Positions 8,751 to 16,062 of a DNA stretch of 29,519 bases are shown piece after piece. Both the position numbers and the translations under genes were made by a program. The notes under the pieces are model-generated. The model was not told the DNA's origin. It ran no database searches and saw nothing but the letters and a program-made list of their open reading frames with translations. The number at the start of each line of letters is the position of its first letter. Within the stretch, counting starts at the first letter, position 1. This DNA comes from DATAAM01 sp036260075 (GTDB lineage: Bacteria > Actinomycetota > Acidimicrobiia > Acidimicrobiales > JAHWLA01): positions 1-29,519 of the forward strand of contig DATAAM010000170.1 in the NCBI GenBank assembly GCA_036260075.1. Reading direction: 5' to 3'.

Positions 8751-9269
8751 TCACCAGCCCACGCTGCCGTCCACCATCTCCCGGATCAGGTCGGCGTGGC
8801 CGTTGTGCCGGGCGTACTCCTCGATCATGTGCACGTAGATCCAGCGCAGCGACACCGGTTCGCCCCGGCGCACGCCGGTGTCGTCGAGCTCGTGACGGGC
8901 GGCGGCCTGGCGGCTGTGCTCGCACTCCGCCTGCCACACGGCCACGTCGGCCTCCCAGTCGGCGTCGTCGAGCGGGAACAGCTCGCGGTCCTCGCCGCGG
9001 GGCGTGGCCCAGATGGGCGGCACCTCGGAGTCGCGCAACAGCGTGCGACGGAACCAGTTGCGCTCCACCTCGGCCATGTGTCGCACCAGGCCGTGCAGTG
9101 ACAGCTTCGAGGTCGGGACCGGCCGCCGCTTGCGACCGGCCTCGTCGATGCCCTCGCACTTCAGCAGCAGCGTGGTGCGGTGGAACTCCAGCCACGCCTC
9201 CAGCATGAGCCGCTCGGGCAGCACGTAGGACGGCTCGGTGCGACGGGGATCGGAGAGGTCCTCGACCAT
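8751..9269 (-). CDS. DinB family protein (DUF664-type, probable thiol-dependent transferase fold)
   Basis: A 172-residue four-helix-bundle protein. The DinB metal site is visible: His64 in LVRHMAEVERNWF, and the C-terminal helix IYVHMIEEYARHNGHADLIRE with His147, His155 and His158. This is the DUF664 branch abundant in actinobacteria, whose relatives include mycothiol-dependent enzymes; the substrate is unknown. The start is ATG 9269: a -10-like AAGACT ends exactly 6 nt upstream and GGGACA lies 17 nt before that, so the message may be leaderless, and no ribosome site is seen. The frame continues upstream to 9992 but that part is antisense to other genes. Confidence 0.85.
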   Translation of the reverse strand: MVEDLSDPRRTEPSYVLPERLMLEAWLEFHRTTLLLKCEGIDEAGRKRRPVPTSKLSLHGLVRHMAEVERNWFRRTLLRDSEVPPIWATPRGEDRELFPLDDADWEADVAVWQAECEHSRQAAARHELDDTGVRRGEPVSLRWIYVHMIEEYARHNGHADLIREMVDGSVGW

Positions 9270-9431
9270 GCGCCCAGTCTTGTCGACTCGTGCGCCGCTG
9301 TCCCCGTGTCGTGGCGTGGCGTTCGAAGACGACGCAGGACGACGCCCGGGTCGAGCACCACCGCCCCACACGTAGTGTCGAGCGCTCGGGGGTAGAGCAG
9401 ACGGCAGGTCCACCCGAGCAAGGAGGACGCC

Positions 9432-9758
9432 ATGCCGCAGCGAGCGTGGAGCGCGAAGCGGGAGCGCCAGTACGAGCACATCAAGGAGGGGCTCCGGAAG
9501 CGCGGTGAGGACAGCGACACCGCCGAGGAGATCGCGGCACGGACCGTCAACAAGGAGCGGGCTCGAAGCGGCGAGTCGAAGACCAAGAGCCGCTCGTCGG
9601 TGAAGGACATCTCGTCTGGTCGGCGCGGCGGGCTCCGCTCGCATCGAGGGCCCGGAGGCCGCACCAAGGAGCAGCTCTACAACGAAGCCAGGAAGAAGGG
9701 GATCGAAGGCCGTTCGAAGATGAACAAGGCGCAGCTGGAGAAGGCCGTCGGCCGCTGA
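9432..9758 (+). CDS. Small basic protein of the 'plasmid stabilization'-like family, Rho-N/SAP-like C-terminus
   Basis: A 108-residue, strongly basic protein with a good ribosome site (AAGGAGG, 5 nt before ATG 9432). The N-terminal half (AWSAKRERQYEHIKEGL, then DTAEEIAARTVNKERAR) is typical of small actinobacterial and proteobacterial proteins often labelled plasmid stabilization protein on weak grounds. The C-terminal 35 residues (RTKEQLYNEARKKGIEG and SKMNKAQLEKAV) look like the Rho N-terminal/SAP-like helical module that binds nucleic acid. No toxin or partner gene fits a plasmid addiction role. It lies 16 bp before another small basic protein, probably in one transcript. A nucleic-acid-binding or stress role is inference. 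Confidence 0.8.
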   Translation: MPQRAWSAKRERQYEHIKEGLRKRGEDSDTAEEIAARTVNKERARSGESKTKSRSSVKDISSGRRGGLRSHRGPGGRTKEQLYNEARKKGIEGRSKMNKAQLEKAVGR

Positions 9759-9774
9759 GCGCAGGAGGTCCGAG

Positions 9775-9999
9775 ATGCCGAACGACAAGCGCCCGAGCGT
9801 GAAGAACGAGAAGCAGTACGAGGCGCTCAAGGACAAGGGCATGTCCAAGCAACGGGCGGCGCGCATCGCCAACTCGCCCGGCGCCTCCAGCCGGGGCGGG
9901 AAGAAGAGCGGCTCCGGCAGCTCCTCCAAGCAGGGCGGCACCACCGCCCAGAAGCGGGAGGCGGGCCGCAAGGGCGGAAAGGCCGCCGCCAAGCGCTGA
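9775..9999 (+). CDS. Small basic Lys/Gly/Ser-rich protein (DUF7218-like)
   Basis: A 74-residue protein with ribosome site AGGAGG, 7 nt before ATG 9775. The start, SVKNEKQYEALKDKGMSKQRAARIANS, matches small actinobacterial proteins of unknown function, and the tail is a low-complexity Gly/Ser/Lys stretch ending in KREAGRKGGKAAAKR, similar to KGG-type repeats seen in stress-induced proteins. It resembles its upstream neighbour in the EKQYE/ERQYE plus KxxG pattern at the N-terminus, hinting at distant shared origin. Function unknown; probably binds nucleic acid. Confidence 0.75.
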   Translation: MPNDKRPSVKNEKQYEALKDKGMSKQRAARIANSPGASSRGGKKSGSGSSSKQGGTTAQKREAGRKGGKAAAKR

Positions 10000-10012
10000 C
10001 AGGCTCCTGCGC

Positions 10013-10687
10013 GTGGACGTCGCCCCCGGCACCGTCGTCGTCTGGTCCGACCTCACATGCCCCTGGGCCACGTTGGCGGTGCACCGACTGCACGGGGCTC
10101 GCGCCCGCCTGGGGTCGGCCGAGCGCGTGCGCCTCGACCACCGGGCCTTTCCGCTCGAGCTCTTCAACGAGCAGCCCACGCCGCGCCGCGTGCTGGCCGC
10201 CGAGGTGCCCGTCGTCGGGGCCCGCGCCCCCGAGCTCGGGTGGCAGGTGTGGCGGGCGCCGGAGAGCGAGTGGCCCGTGACGGTGCTGCTCGCGATGGAA
10301 GGGGTGCAAGCGGCCAAGGAGCAGGGCCTCGAAGCGAGCGAGCAGCTCGACTACGCACTACGGCAGGCGTTCTTCGCCGAGAGTCGGTGCATCTCGATGC
10401 GCCACGTGGTGCTCGACGTGGCGGCCCGGTGCCCCGCCGTCGACGTCGAGATGCTGCGAAAGGCCCTCGACGACGGCCGGGCCCGGCGCACCGTGATCGA
10501 GCAGCGCGAGCAGGCCGAGCGCGAGGGCGTGAAGGGCAGCCCGCACGTCTTCCTTCACGACGGCGGCGACGTGCACAACCCGGGTGTCCGCATGCACTGG
10601 GAAGGCGACCACGGGAGGGGCTTCCCGGTGATCGACGACGACGACCCTTCGGTCTACGACGACCTCGTTCGGCGCGCCGCGGGCTGA
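10013..10687 (+). CDS. DsbA/FrnE-like thioredoxin-fold protein with single active-site Cys
   Basis: A 224-residue protein of the DsbA-like (FrnE/HCCA-isomerase-like) family. The first strand and active site read VVVWSDLTCPWATL with Cys16. The second Cys of a CxxC pair is replaced by Ala (CPWA), so it cannot form the usual disulfide and would act as a one-Cys or glutathione/mycothiol-S-transferase-like enzyme. The cis-Pro loop is seen as VKGSPHVFLHDGG. The helical insert (residues 70-150) is typical of the family. It starts at GTG 10013, 13 bp after the previous stop, with a poor ribosome site. No signal peptide, so cytoplasmic. It probably shares a transcript with the two small basic genes before it. 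Confidence 0.75.
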   Translation: MDVAPGTVVVWSDLTCPWATLAVHRLHGARARLGSAERVRLDHRAFPLELFNEQPTPRRVLAAEVPVVGARAPELGWQVWRAPESEWPVTVLLAMEGVQAAKEQGLEASEQLDYALRQAFFAESRCISMRHVVLDVAARCPAVDVEMLRKALDDGRARRTVIEQREQAEREGVKGSPHVFLHDGGDVHNPGVRMHWEGDHGRGFPVIDDDDPSVYDDLVRRAAG

Positions 10688-10704
10688 CCCGCCACCATGG
10701 TCGG

Positions 10705-12294
10705 GTGCTCCAGGCCCGGTCGCTCAGCGTCGAGGTGGGCGGGCGCCTCACGTTGGTGGAGGCGTCGTTCACCGTGCGCGCAGGCGACAAGGTGGGCTTG
10801 GTCGGCCGCAACGGGGCGGGCAAGACGAGCTTGCTGAAGGTGCTGGCGGGCGAGGCACCGGCCGCCGGTGGCGTGGTGCTCCGACGGGGGACGCTCGGCT
10901 ATCTGCCGCAGGACCCGCGGCCGCAGGGGGCAGGGGTGGAGGCCACCGGGCTCTCGCACATCCTCTCGGGCCGCGCCCTCGACGAGGCCCAGCAGCGCAT
11001 CGAGAAGCTGCGGCTCAAGGTGGAAGAGGACCCGTCGGAGCGCAACGTGAAGCGCTTCGCCCGGGCCGAGGACGCCTTCCGCGACGCAGGCGGCTACGCC
11101 GCCGAGTCGGGGGTGAAGCGCATCGTGGCGGGGCTGGGCCTCGCCGCCGACCGGGTCGACCTTCCCATCTCCGTGCTCAGCGGCGGCGAGCGGCGGCGGG
11201 TGGAGCTGGCCCGCATCCTCTTCGCGGGCAGCGACCTCCTGCTGCTCGACGAGCCGACGAACCACCTCGACACCGACGCCAAGTCGTGGTTGATGGGGTT
11301 CCTCCGCTCCTACCGAGGGGCGCTCCTCGTCGTGAGCCACGACCTCGATCTCCTCGACGAGGCGATCACCCGCGTGCTGCACCTCGACGAAGCGACGACG
11401 GTCGAGTACAAGGGCACGTACTCGCAGTACCGCGAGGCGCGGCGGCGCGACGAGGCTCGGCTGGCCAAGCTGGCCGAGCGACAGCGAGCCGAGATCGCCC
11501 GGCTGGCGACGCTGGCCGACAGCATGCGGGGCCAGACGGAGAAGCGGGCGCGAACGGCCAAGACTCTCGACCACCGCGTCGAGCGCCTGCGCCAGGAGGC
11601 GGTGCAGGGGCCGAAGCGGGAACGGCGGTACGCCGTGCGCCTCCCCGAGCCGCCCCACAGCGGCCGGGTCGTCCTCGACGTCGAAGGGCTGACGAAGGGC
11701 TACGGAGGCCCGCCCGTGTTCGAGGACCTGGGCTTCGACCTCGGGCGGGGTGAGCGCCTGCTCGTCATGGGCCTCAACGGGGCGGGTAAGACGAGCCTCC
11801 TGCGCATCCTCGCGGGGGTGACGCAGCCGGACGCAGGAGAGGTGCGGTTCGGCGCCGGCGTGTCGGTCGGCTACTACGCCCAGGAGCACGAGGGCATCCG
11901 CACCGGGCTCGACGTGCTGTCCCACATGCGGGAGCAGGTCGACGCCCCGGAGCAGCAGCTCCGGTCGATCCTCGGGATGCTCGGCCTCCCCGGGGAGATG
12001 GCCTTCCAGGACGCGGGCACGCTGTCGGGCGGCGAGAAGACGAAGCTGGCCCTCGCGCAGCTGGTGGCGGGCAGGCACAACCTGCTGCTGCTCGACGAGC
12101 CCACTAACAACCTCGACCCGCCCTCACGCGACGCAGTGGCGGCGGCGCTGTCGTCGTGGGGCGGGGCCATGGTGATCGTCAGCCACGACACCGGGTTCGT
12201 GGAAGGCCTCGCCCCCGACCGGGTGCTCCTCCTGCCCGACGGGGAGGTCGACCACTGGCGCGACGACCTCCTGGAGCTCGTCTCGCTCGCCTGA
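10705..12294 (+). CDS. ABC-F family ATPase (ribosome-associated, EttA/Uup-like)
   Basis: A 529-residue protein with two ATP-binding cassettes and no membrane segment, as expected for ABC-F proteins that act on ribosomes. Cassette 1 has Walker A GRNGAGKTS (about 35-43), signature LSGGERRRVELARIL and Walker B LLLLDEPTNHLD. Cassette 2 has GLNGAGKTS near residue 355, LSGGEKTKLALAQL and LLLLDEPTNNLD. A charged helical linker joins them (about 245-320), with RQRAEIARLATLADSMRGQ. The linker is moderate in length and does not by itself indicate antibiotic protection. GTG 10705 is the start that gives the normal first strand; CACCAT ends 6 nt upstream as a possible -10. It ends just before a long hairpin. 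Confidence 0.88.
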   Translation: MLQARSLSVEVGGRLTLVEASFTVRAGDKVGLVGRNGAGKTSLLKVLAGEAPAAGGVVLRRGTLGYLPQDPRPQGAGVEATGLSHILSGRALDEAQQRIEKLRLKVEEDPSERNVKRFARAEDAFRDAGGYAAESGVKRIVAGLGLAADRVDLPISVLSGGERRRVELARILFAGSDLLLLDEPTNHLDTDAKSWLMGFLRSYRGALLVVSHDLDLLDEAITRVLHLDEATTVEYKGTYSQYREARRRDEARLAKLAERQRAEIARLATLADSMRGQTEKRARTAKTLDHRVERLRQEAVQGPKRERRYAVRLPEPPHSGRVVLDVEGLTKGYGGPPVFEDLGFDLGRGERLLVMGLNGAGKTSLLRILAGVTQPDAGEVRFGAGVSVGYYAQEHEGIRTGLDVLSHMREQVDAPEQQLRSILGMLGLPGEMAFQDAGTLSGGEKTKLALAQLVAGRHNLLLLDEPTNNLDPPSRDAVAAALSSWGGAMVIVSHDTGFVEGLAPDRVLLLPDGEVDHWRDDLLELVSLA

Positions 12295-12297
12295 TCC

Positions 12298-12348
12298 CGT
12301 TCTGGGCACCGATTCCCGCGCATACCGCGGGAAACGGTGCCCAGAACG
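12298..12348. terminator. Long near-perfect hairpin between convergent genes
   Basis: Inverted arms CGTTCTGGGCACCG and CGGTGCCCAGAACG (14 bp, perfect), then an A-A mismatch, then TTCCCGCG and CGCGGGAA (8 bp, perfect), closing on a 5-nt loop CATAC at 12321-12325. It starts 4 nt after the ABC-F stop and ends 10 nt before the stop of the convergent membrane protein, so it could end transcription from both sides. There is no T-run on either strand. The stem is longer than needed for termination, which leaves open a repeat element or structured RNA. Confidence 0.7.
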
Positions 12349-12357
12349 AAGGGGACG

Positions 12358-13047
12358 TCAGTGGTCGGCGGGCTCGTGGTGCTCGCGGTGCGTGCGGCGG
12401 TCCGAACGGTCCATCGTCGTCGACTCACCGTCGTCGGTGACGACCGACGACCTCCCCGCCGTCGTGACGTGTGTGCCCGCTCCCACATCCGGGTCCATGG
12501 CCCGGGTCAACAGCTTGCCGTGCCACCGCTCGCCCGCCGTCCCGCCGGCCAGCGCCCCGAGCAGCATGCCGAGGAGCGAGCCGATGCCCGCCACCGTCCC
12601 GATGTCGCGCCACTCGTCCCACGTGGTCGGCACGCCGACGCCGCGCAGCTCTTGCAGGATGTCGTCGCCGTCGGTGAACAGGTTCACCAACCCGGCCACG
12701 CCCACGGCCAGCACGACGCCCAGCACGAACACGAGGAACCCGTTGGTCGTGCCCGCCCGTCGCGACATGCGACCGGCGACGTAGCCGCCGAACCAGTAGG
12801 CCAGGAACAGCACCACCGCCACGACAGCGCCGCCCGCGGCGCCCAGCCGGCGCCACTCGTTGTCGGAGAAGTCGGTCTCGACCCCGGCCGCCTTCGCCAC
12901 CGCGGCGGCGATCGCCAGCAGGACGGCGAACGCCCCGTAGGCGACCAGCGTCCCCGCCAGCACGCTGACGAACGAGACCTTGCCGAGCCCCGCATCCTGC
13001 GCCAGGACAGCCCGGTCGTGCCGCGACTCCACCGTGTCCGTTCGCAT
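12358..13047 (-). CDS. Four-helix membrane protein of unknown function
   Basis: A 229-residue integral membrane protein. The ATG at 13047 has ribosome site GGAGGT, 6 nt upstream. Membrane segments are predicted at about 24-52 (SFVSVLAGTLVAYGAFAVLL), 68-92 (GAVVAVVLFLAYWFGGYVAG), 102-123 (FLVFVLGVVLAVGVAGLVNL) and 148-170 (GIGSLLGMLLGALAGGTAG). The cytoplasmic N-terminus is short, and the C-terminal 50 residues are polar and end in a His-rich tail (THREHHEPADH). The layout is that of small actinobacterial YrzE/TIGR04086-like membrane proteins, but no family is certain. It is convergent with the ABC-F gene, with the hairpin between. Confidence 0.75.
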   Translation of the reverse strand: MRTDTVESRHDRAVLAQDAGLGKVSFVSVLAGTLVAYGAFAVLLAIAAAVAKAAGVETDFSDNEWRRLGAAGGAVVAVVLFLAYWFGGYVAGRMSRRAGTTNGFLVFVLGVVLAVGVAGLVNLFTDGDDILQELRGVGVPTTWDEWRDIGTVAGIGSLLGMLLGALAGGTAGERWHGKLLTRAMDPDVGAGTHVTTAGRSSVVTDDGESTTMDRSDRRTHREHHEPADH

Positions 13048-13095
13048 CAGTCCACCTCCGTGCGTGTTGCCGCGGGTTGTCCCCGGCGGCCGGAG

Positions 13096-13509
13096 TCAGG
13101 AAACGCGCTGGGCGGCCCGGAGGTGATGGACGCCCGCATGGACGCCGGCGCGGGCAGTCGGCAGCGCCGACGACGTCGCCCATTCGTCGGACGGCGTTCG
13201 CTCGATGGCGTGCGCCAAGGCGAGCGCGGCCGCCTCGATGCGGGCCAGCACGGCGTCGAGCGCCGGCCCGCTCGGGCCAGGGGCGACGGGCCGACGGCCC
13301 AACGCCTCGGCAGCCTCGTGCAGCGCGTCGGCGGCGGCGGCGGCCTCGGCCACCGCTTCCGCGGGGACCTCCACGTCGTCGTCGTCGGGTCGGGCGAACA
13401 CGGCCCGGAAGCGGCGGGGCAGCGACCGGGCGGCCACGGCGGCGTCGCCGGGGCTGACCGTGGCGGGATCGAACCCGCATGTCGGGCAGCGGTCGTGCGC
13501 AGAGGCCAT
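13096..13509 (-). CDS. Zinc-ribbon DinB-like protein (mycothiol-dependent enzyme-like, short)
   Basis: A 137-residue protein. The opening CPTCGFDPATVSP, then SLPRRFRAVF, matches actinobacterial DinB-like proteins that begin with a small Cys pair and then a helical bundle. The last helix, ARAGVHAGVHHLRAAQRV, holds the expected metal-binding His cluster. Compared with relatives of about 170 residues, the middle helix pair is shortened and Ala-rich (AVAEAAAAADALHEAAEAL), so activity is uncertain. ATG 13509 is 17 bp from the divergent metallo-hydrolase start; TACCGT ends exactly 6 nt upstream, so this gene is probably leaderless. Confidence 0.65.
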   Translation of the reverse strand: MASAHDRCPTCGFDPATVSPGDAAVAARSLPRRFRAVFARPDDDDVEVPAEAVAEAAAAADALHEAAEALGRRPVAPGPSGPALDAVLARIEAAALALAHAIERTPSDEWATSSALPTARAGVHAGVHHLRAAQRVS

Positions 13510-13526
13510 GCCGCTACGGTACGGCC
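13510..13526. promoter_or_regulatory. Minimal divergent leaderless promoter region (17 bp)
   Basis: The whole gap between two divergent ATG codons is GCCGCTACGGTACGGCC. On the plus strand TACGGT (13515-13520) ends 6 nt before ATG 13527. On the minus strand TACCGT (13521-13516) ends 6 nt before ATG 13509. The two -10 boxes overlap by 5 bp, and GCCG/CGGC flanks make the gap nearly symmetric. No ribosome site fits on either side. The -35 boxes would fall inside the opposite gene and are not obvious. Confidence 0.55.
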
Positions 13527-14450
13527 ATGGCGACCCGCATCGGGCCCGGCGTCATCGAGATCGACACCCTGCTCGGCGGCTGGGACCGCGTCACCGCGGG
13601 CTACCTGATCGAAGGCCCCGAGCCGGCGCTGGTGGAGACGGGCAGCCAGAGCTCGGTGCCCACGCTGCTCGCCTCACTCGACGACCTGGGCCTCGGTCCC
13701 GCCGACCTCGCCACCGTCGTCGTCACCCACATCCACCTCGACCACGCGGGCGGCGTGGGCGACGTGGCCCGTGCGTTCCCCAACGCCACCGTGTACGTGC
13801 ACGAGAAGGGCGCCCGCCACCTGGCCGACCCCACCCGGCTGGTCGACTCGGCCGCGCGCGTCTACGGCGACCTCCTCGACACGCTGTACGGCCGCCTCGC
13901 CCCCACGCCCTCCGAGCGCATCCGCGTGCCGGCGGACGGCGAGGAGATCGGCGTGGGGGGGAACCGCACGCTGACGGTGGTGGACTCCCCCGGCCACGCC
14001 AAGCACCACATCGGCCTGCACGACTCCGAGAGCGGGATTCTCTTCGTGGGCGACGCCGTCGGCGTGCGCCTCCCCGACGCCGGGGTCCTGCGCCCCTCGT
14101 CGCCCCCGCCCGACTTCGACCTCGACCAGGCGCTGCACTCGCTGCGCCGCTTCGCGGAGCGCAACCCGGCCGGCATCGCGCTGGCGCACTACGGGCTGGT
14201 GCCCGACCACGAGACGGTGCTCGACGAGGCCGCCGACACGCTCCAGCGGTGGGCGCACGTGGCCGAGCAGGCGTGGCGGGAGGGCCGGGACATCGCCGCC
14301 GCGCTCGAGGAGGCCTTCGCCACCGACATGAGCGGCGTCGACGACGCCGACCGCGAGAAGCTGGAGACCCTCAACGGCGTGCACTCCAACGCCGCCGGGT
14401 TGCAGCGCTGGTTGGAGACACGGGAGCACGGCCACGACCATGGCCGTTGA
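13527..14450 (+). CDS. Metallo-beta-lactamase-fold hydrolase
   Basis: A 307-residue soluble MBL-fold enzyme. The metal motif HIHLDH is at residues 68-73 (VVVTHIHLDHAGG), followed by DSPGHAKHHIGL with the third metal His, FVGDAVGV with the bridging Asp, and LAHYGL with the last His. The overall plan suits the thioesterase, lactonase or phosphodiesterase branches rather than a true beta-lactamase, since there is no signal peptide. ATG 13527 is preferred over the longer frame from 13479 because it fits the leaderless -10 and avoids overlap with the divergent gene. It overlaps the HAD gene by 11 nt, so the two and the following crotonase gene form one transcript. With an acyl-CoA enzyme downstream, a thioesterase role is possible (inference). 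Confidence 0.85.
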   Translation: MATRIGPGVIEIDTLLGGWDRVTAGYLIEGPEPALVETGSQSSVPTLLASLDDLGLGPADLATVVVTHIHLDHAGGVGDVARAFPNATVYVHEKGARHLADPTRLVDSAARVYGDLLDTLYGRLAPTPSERIRVPADGEEIGVGGNRTLTVVDSPGHAKHHIGLHDSESGILFVGDAVGVRLPDAGVLRPSSPPPDFDLDQALHSLRRFAERNPAGIALAHYGLVPDHETVLDEAADTLQRWAHVAEQAWREGRDIAAALEEAFATDMSGVDDADREKLETLNGVHSNAAGLQRWLETREHGHDHGR

Positions 14451-15144
14451 GGCCGTGGTGTTCGACTGGGGCGGCACGCTCTCCGTCTTCGCCGACGTCG
14501 AGATGGAGGACATGTGGCGGCTGGCGGCCGAGCACCTCGCCCCCCACCGAGCCGACGAGGTGTGCGCGCGGTTGGTCGCCGTGGAGGCGCGGTCGTGGGA
14601 GCGCATCGCCGTCGACCAGCGCAGCACCACGCTCTCGTGCCTGCTGGCCGAGGCGTCGGACGCGCTGGGCCTCGACGTGGCCGAGGCGGTGCTGGAGGAA
14701 GCGGCGCTCCACCACCTCGACTCGTGGACGCCCCACGTGCGCCACGAGCCCGACGCGGCGTCGACGCTCGCCGCCCTGCGAGCGCGAGGCCTGCGCATCG
14801 GCCTGCTGTCCAACACGCACTGGCCTCGCAGCTTCCACGAGCACTTCCTCGAACGCGACGGGCTGGACGGGCTGATCGACGTGCGCTGCTACACGAGCGA
14901 GCTCGCGCACACCAAGCCCCACCCCGACGCCTTCGCCGCCGTGCTCGACGCGCTGGGCGTGGAGCCCGGCGCCGCCGTGTTCGTGGGCGACCGCCCCTAC
15001 GACGACGTCTCGGGGGCCAAGGCCGTGGGCATGCGGGCGGTGCTGCGGCGCAACCCGCTGGTGCCGCCGTACGACGTGGACCCCGACGCGGTGATCGAGC
15101 GGTTGTCGGAGCTCCCGCCGATCGTGGAGGCTTGGGCATGCTGA
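14440..15144 (+). CDS. HAD-superfamily hydrolase
   Basis: A 234-residue HAD phosphatase-like protein. Motif I is FDWGGTL with the nucleophile Asp9; the second Asp of the usual DxD is Gly11, a variant seen in an actinobacterial HAD subgroup, so classical acid catalysis may be altered. Motif II is LLSNTHW, motif III TKPHPDAF with Lys, and motif IV VFVGDRPYDDVSGA. A helical cap follows motif I (C1 type, about residues 18-90). The start at 14440 overlaps the upstream gene by 11 nt, and the stop overlaps the crotonase start by 7 nt. Substrate unknown. Confidence 0.85.
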   Translation: MAVEAVVFDWGGTLSVFADVEMEDMWRLAAEHLAPHRADEVCARLVAVEARSWERIAVDQRSTTLSCLLAEASDALGLDVAEAVLEEAALHHLDSWTPHVRHEPDAASTLAALRARGLRIGLLSNTHWPRSFHEHFLERDGLDGLIDVRCYTSELAHTKPHPDAFAAVLDALGVEPGAAVFVGDRPYDDVSGAKAVGMRAVLRRNPLVPPYDVDPDAVIERLSELPPIVEAWAC

Positions 15145-15980
15145 AAGCCACCCGGTTCGAGACAGGCGACGGCGTGGCGGTCGTGACGCTCTCGCGGCCC
15201 GATCGACTCAACGCCTGGACCGCTCGCATGGAGCAGGAGCTCCGGTGGGCGATGGCCACAGCCGACGACGACCCCGCCGTGCGCGTCATCGTCCTCACCG
15301 GCGACGGGCGCGGGTTCTGCGCCGGGGCGGACGCGCAGGCGCTCGACGGGCTGGCAGGCGGCGCCCGCTACGGCGAGGTGCTGGGCCGTCCGCCGAGCGA
15401 GGTGCCCGAGGTGTCGCCCGGCACCGGCGTGCGCCCCGACTTCGAGCACGGGTTCACGTGGCTGCTCGGCCTGCGCAAGCCGGTGATCGCCTCCGTGAAC
15501 GGGGCGGCGGCAGGCGTGGGCTTCGTGCTGCTGTGCTTCTCCGACATCCGGTTCGCGGCGGCAGGCGCCAAGCTCACCACCTCGTTCGCCCGGCTGGGGC
15601 TGCCCGCCGAGCACGGCGTGTCGTGGCTGCTGCCCCGCTTGGTGGGGGCGGGCCGGGCGGCGGACCTCTTGTTCTCCTCCCGGGTCGTCCTCGCCGAGGA
15701 GGCCGAGCGCATGGGCCTCGTCAACGCCGTGCACCCGCCCGACCGGCTCCTGCCTGCGACGCTCGAGTACGCCCGGCGCATGGCGGCCGAGTGCTCACCC
15801 GCCTCGTTGCTCACACTGAAGCGACAGCTCTGGGGCGACCTGTTGGGCGACCTCGACACCGCGGCAGGCCGGGCGCGGGAGCGCATGCTCGAGATGTTCG
15901 ACGAGCCCGACTTCAAGGAGGGCGTGGCCGCCCTGATCGAGAAGCGGGCACCGCAGTTCGGTCCTCCTCTGCCTCGTTGA
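15138..15980 (+). CDS. Enoyl-CoA hydratase/isomerase (crotonase) family protein
   Basis: A 280-residue crotonase-fold enzyme acting on acyl-CoA. The oxyanion-hole segments are GRGFCAGADAQAL and VNGAAAGVGFVL, and the catalytic Glu lies in GLPAEHGVSWLLPRLVG. The C-terminal helices (LEYARRMAAECSPASLLTLKRQLW, then FKEGVAALIEKRAPQF) are typical of the family and complete the subunit interface. An insertion of about 25 residues (residues 75-100, rich in Gly and Pro) follows the first oxyanion motif. ATG 15138 overlaps the HAD stop by 7 nt. It fits fatty-acid or side-chain beta-oxidation; exact substrate unclear. Confidence 0.88.
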   Translation: MLKATRFETGDGVAVVTLSRPDRLNAWTARMEQELRWAMATADDDPAVRVIVLTGDGRGFCAGADAQALDGLAGGARYGEVLGRPPSEVPEVSPGTGVRPDFEHGFTWLLGLRKPVIASVNGAAAGVGFVLLCFSDIRFAAAGAKLTTSFARLGLPAEHGVSWLLPRLVGAGRAADLLFSSRVVLAEEAERMGLVNAVHPPDRLLPATLEYARRMAAECSPASLLTLKRQLWGDLLGDLDTAAGRARERMLEMFDEPDFKEGVAALIEKRAPQFGPPLPR

Positions 15981-15988
15981 GAGTAGGT
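15980..15988 (+). repeat. Left copy of a 9-bp direct repeat flanking the AlbA_2 gene
   Basis: AGAGTAGGT begins at the last base of the crotonase stop codon. The same 9 bases occur at 17481-17489, and the wider match is TTnAGAGTAGGT on both sides. The two copies bracket exactly the lower-GC AlbA_2/GHKL gene and its flanks, as a target duplication or recombination junction would. Confidence 0.4.
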
Positions 15989-16031
15989 GTTTCCAGTTCG
16001 AAAAAGTGCTGGTTGACGGATCGCATCACGT

Positions 16032-16062
16032 ATGAATGACATTCATGTCACTCACTCGTGAG
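16032..16062. repeat. Cluster of three palindromes at the 3' end of the AlbA_2 gene
   Basis: ATGAATGACATTCAT (16032-16046), TGACATTCATGTCA (16037-16050) and CTCACTCGTGAG (16051-16062) are each perfect palindromes, apart from the single central base of the first; the first two overlap. They cover the stop codon at 16048-16050 and the last codons. The site may form a bidirectional terminator for the convergent crotonase and AlbA_2 genes, although no T-run follows. Confidence 0.45.
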
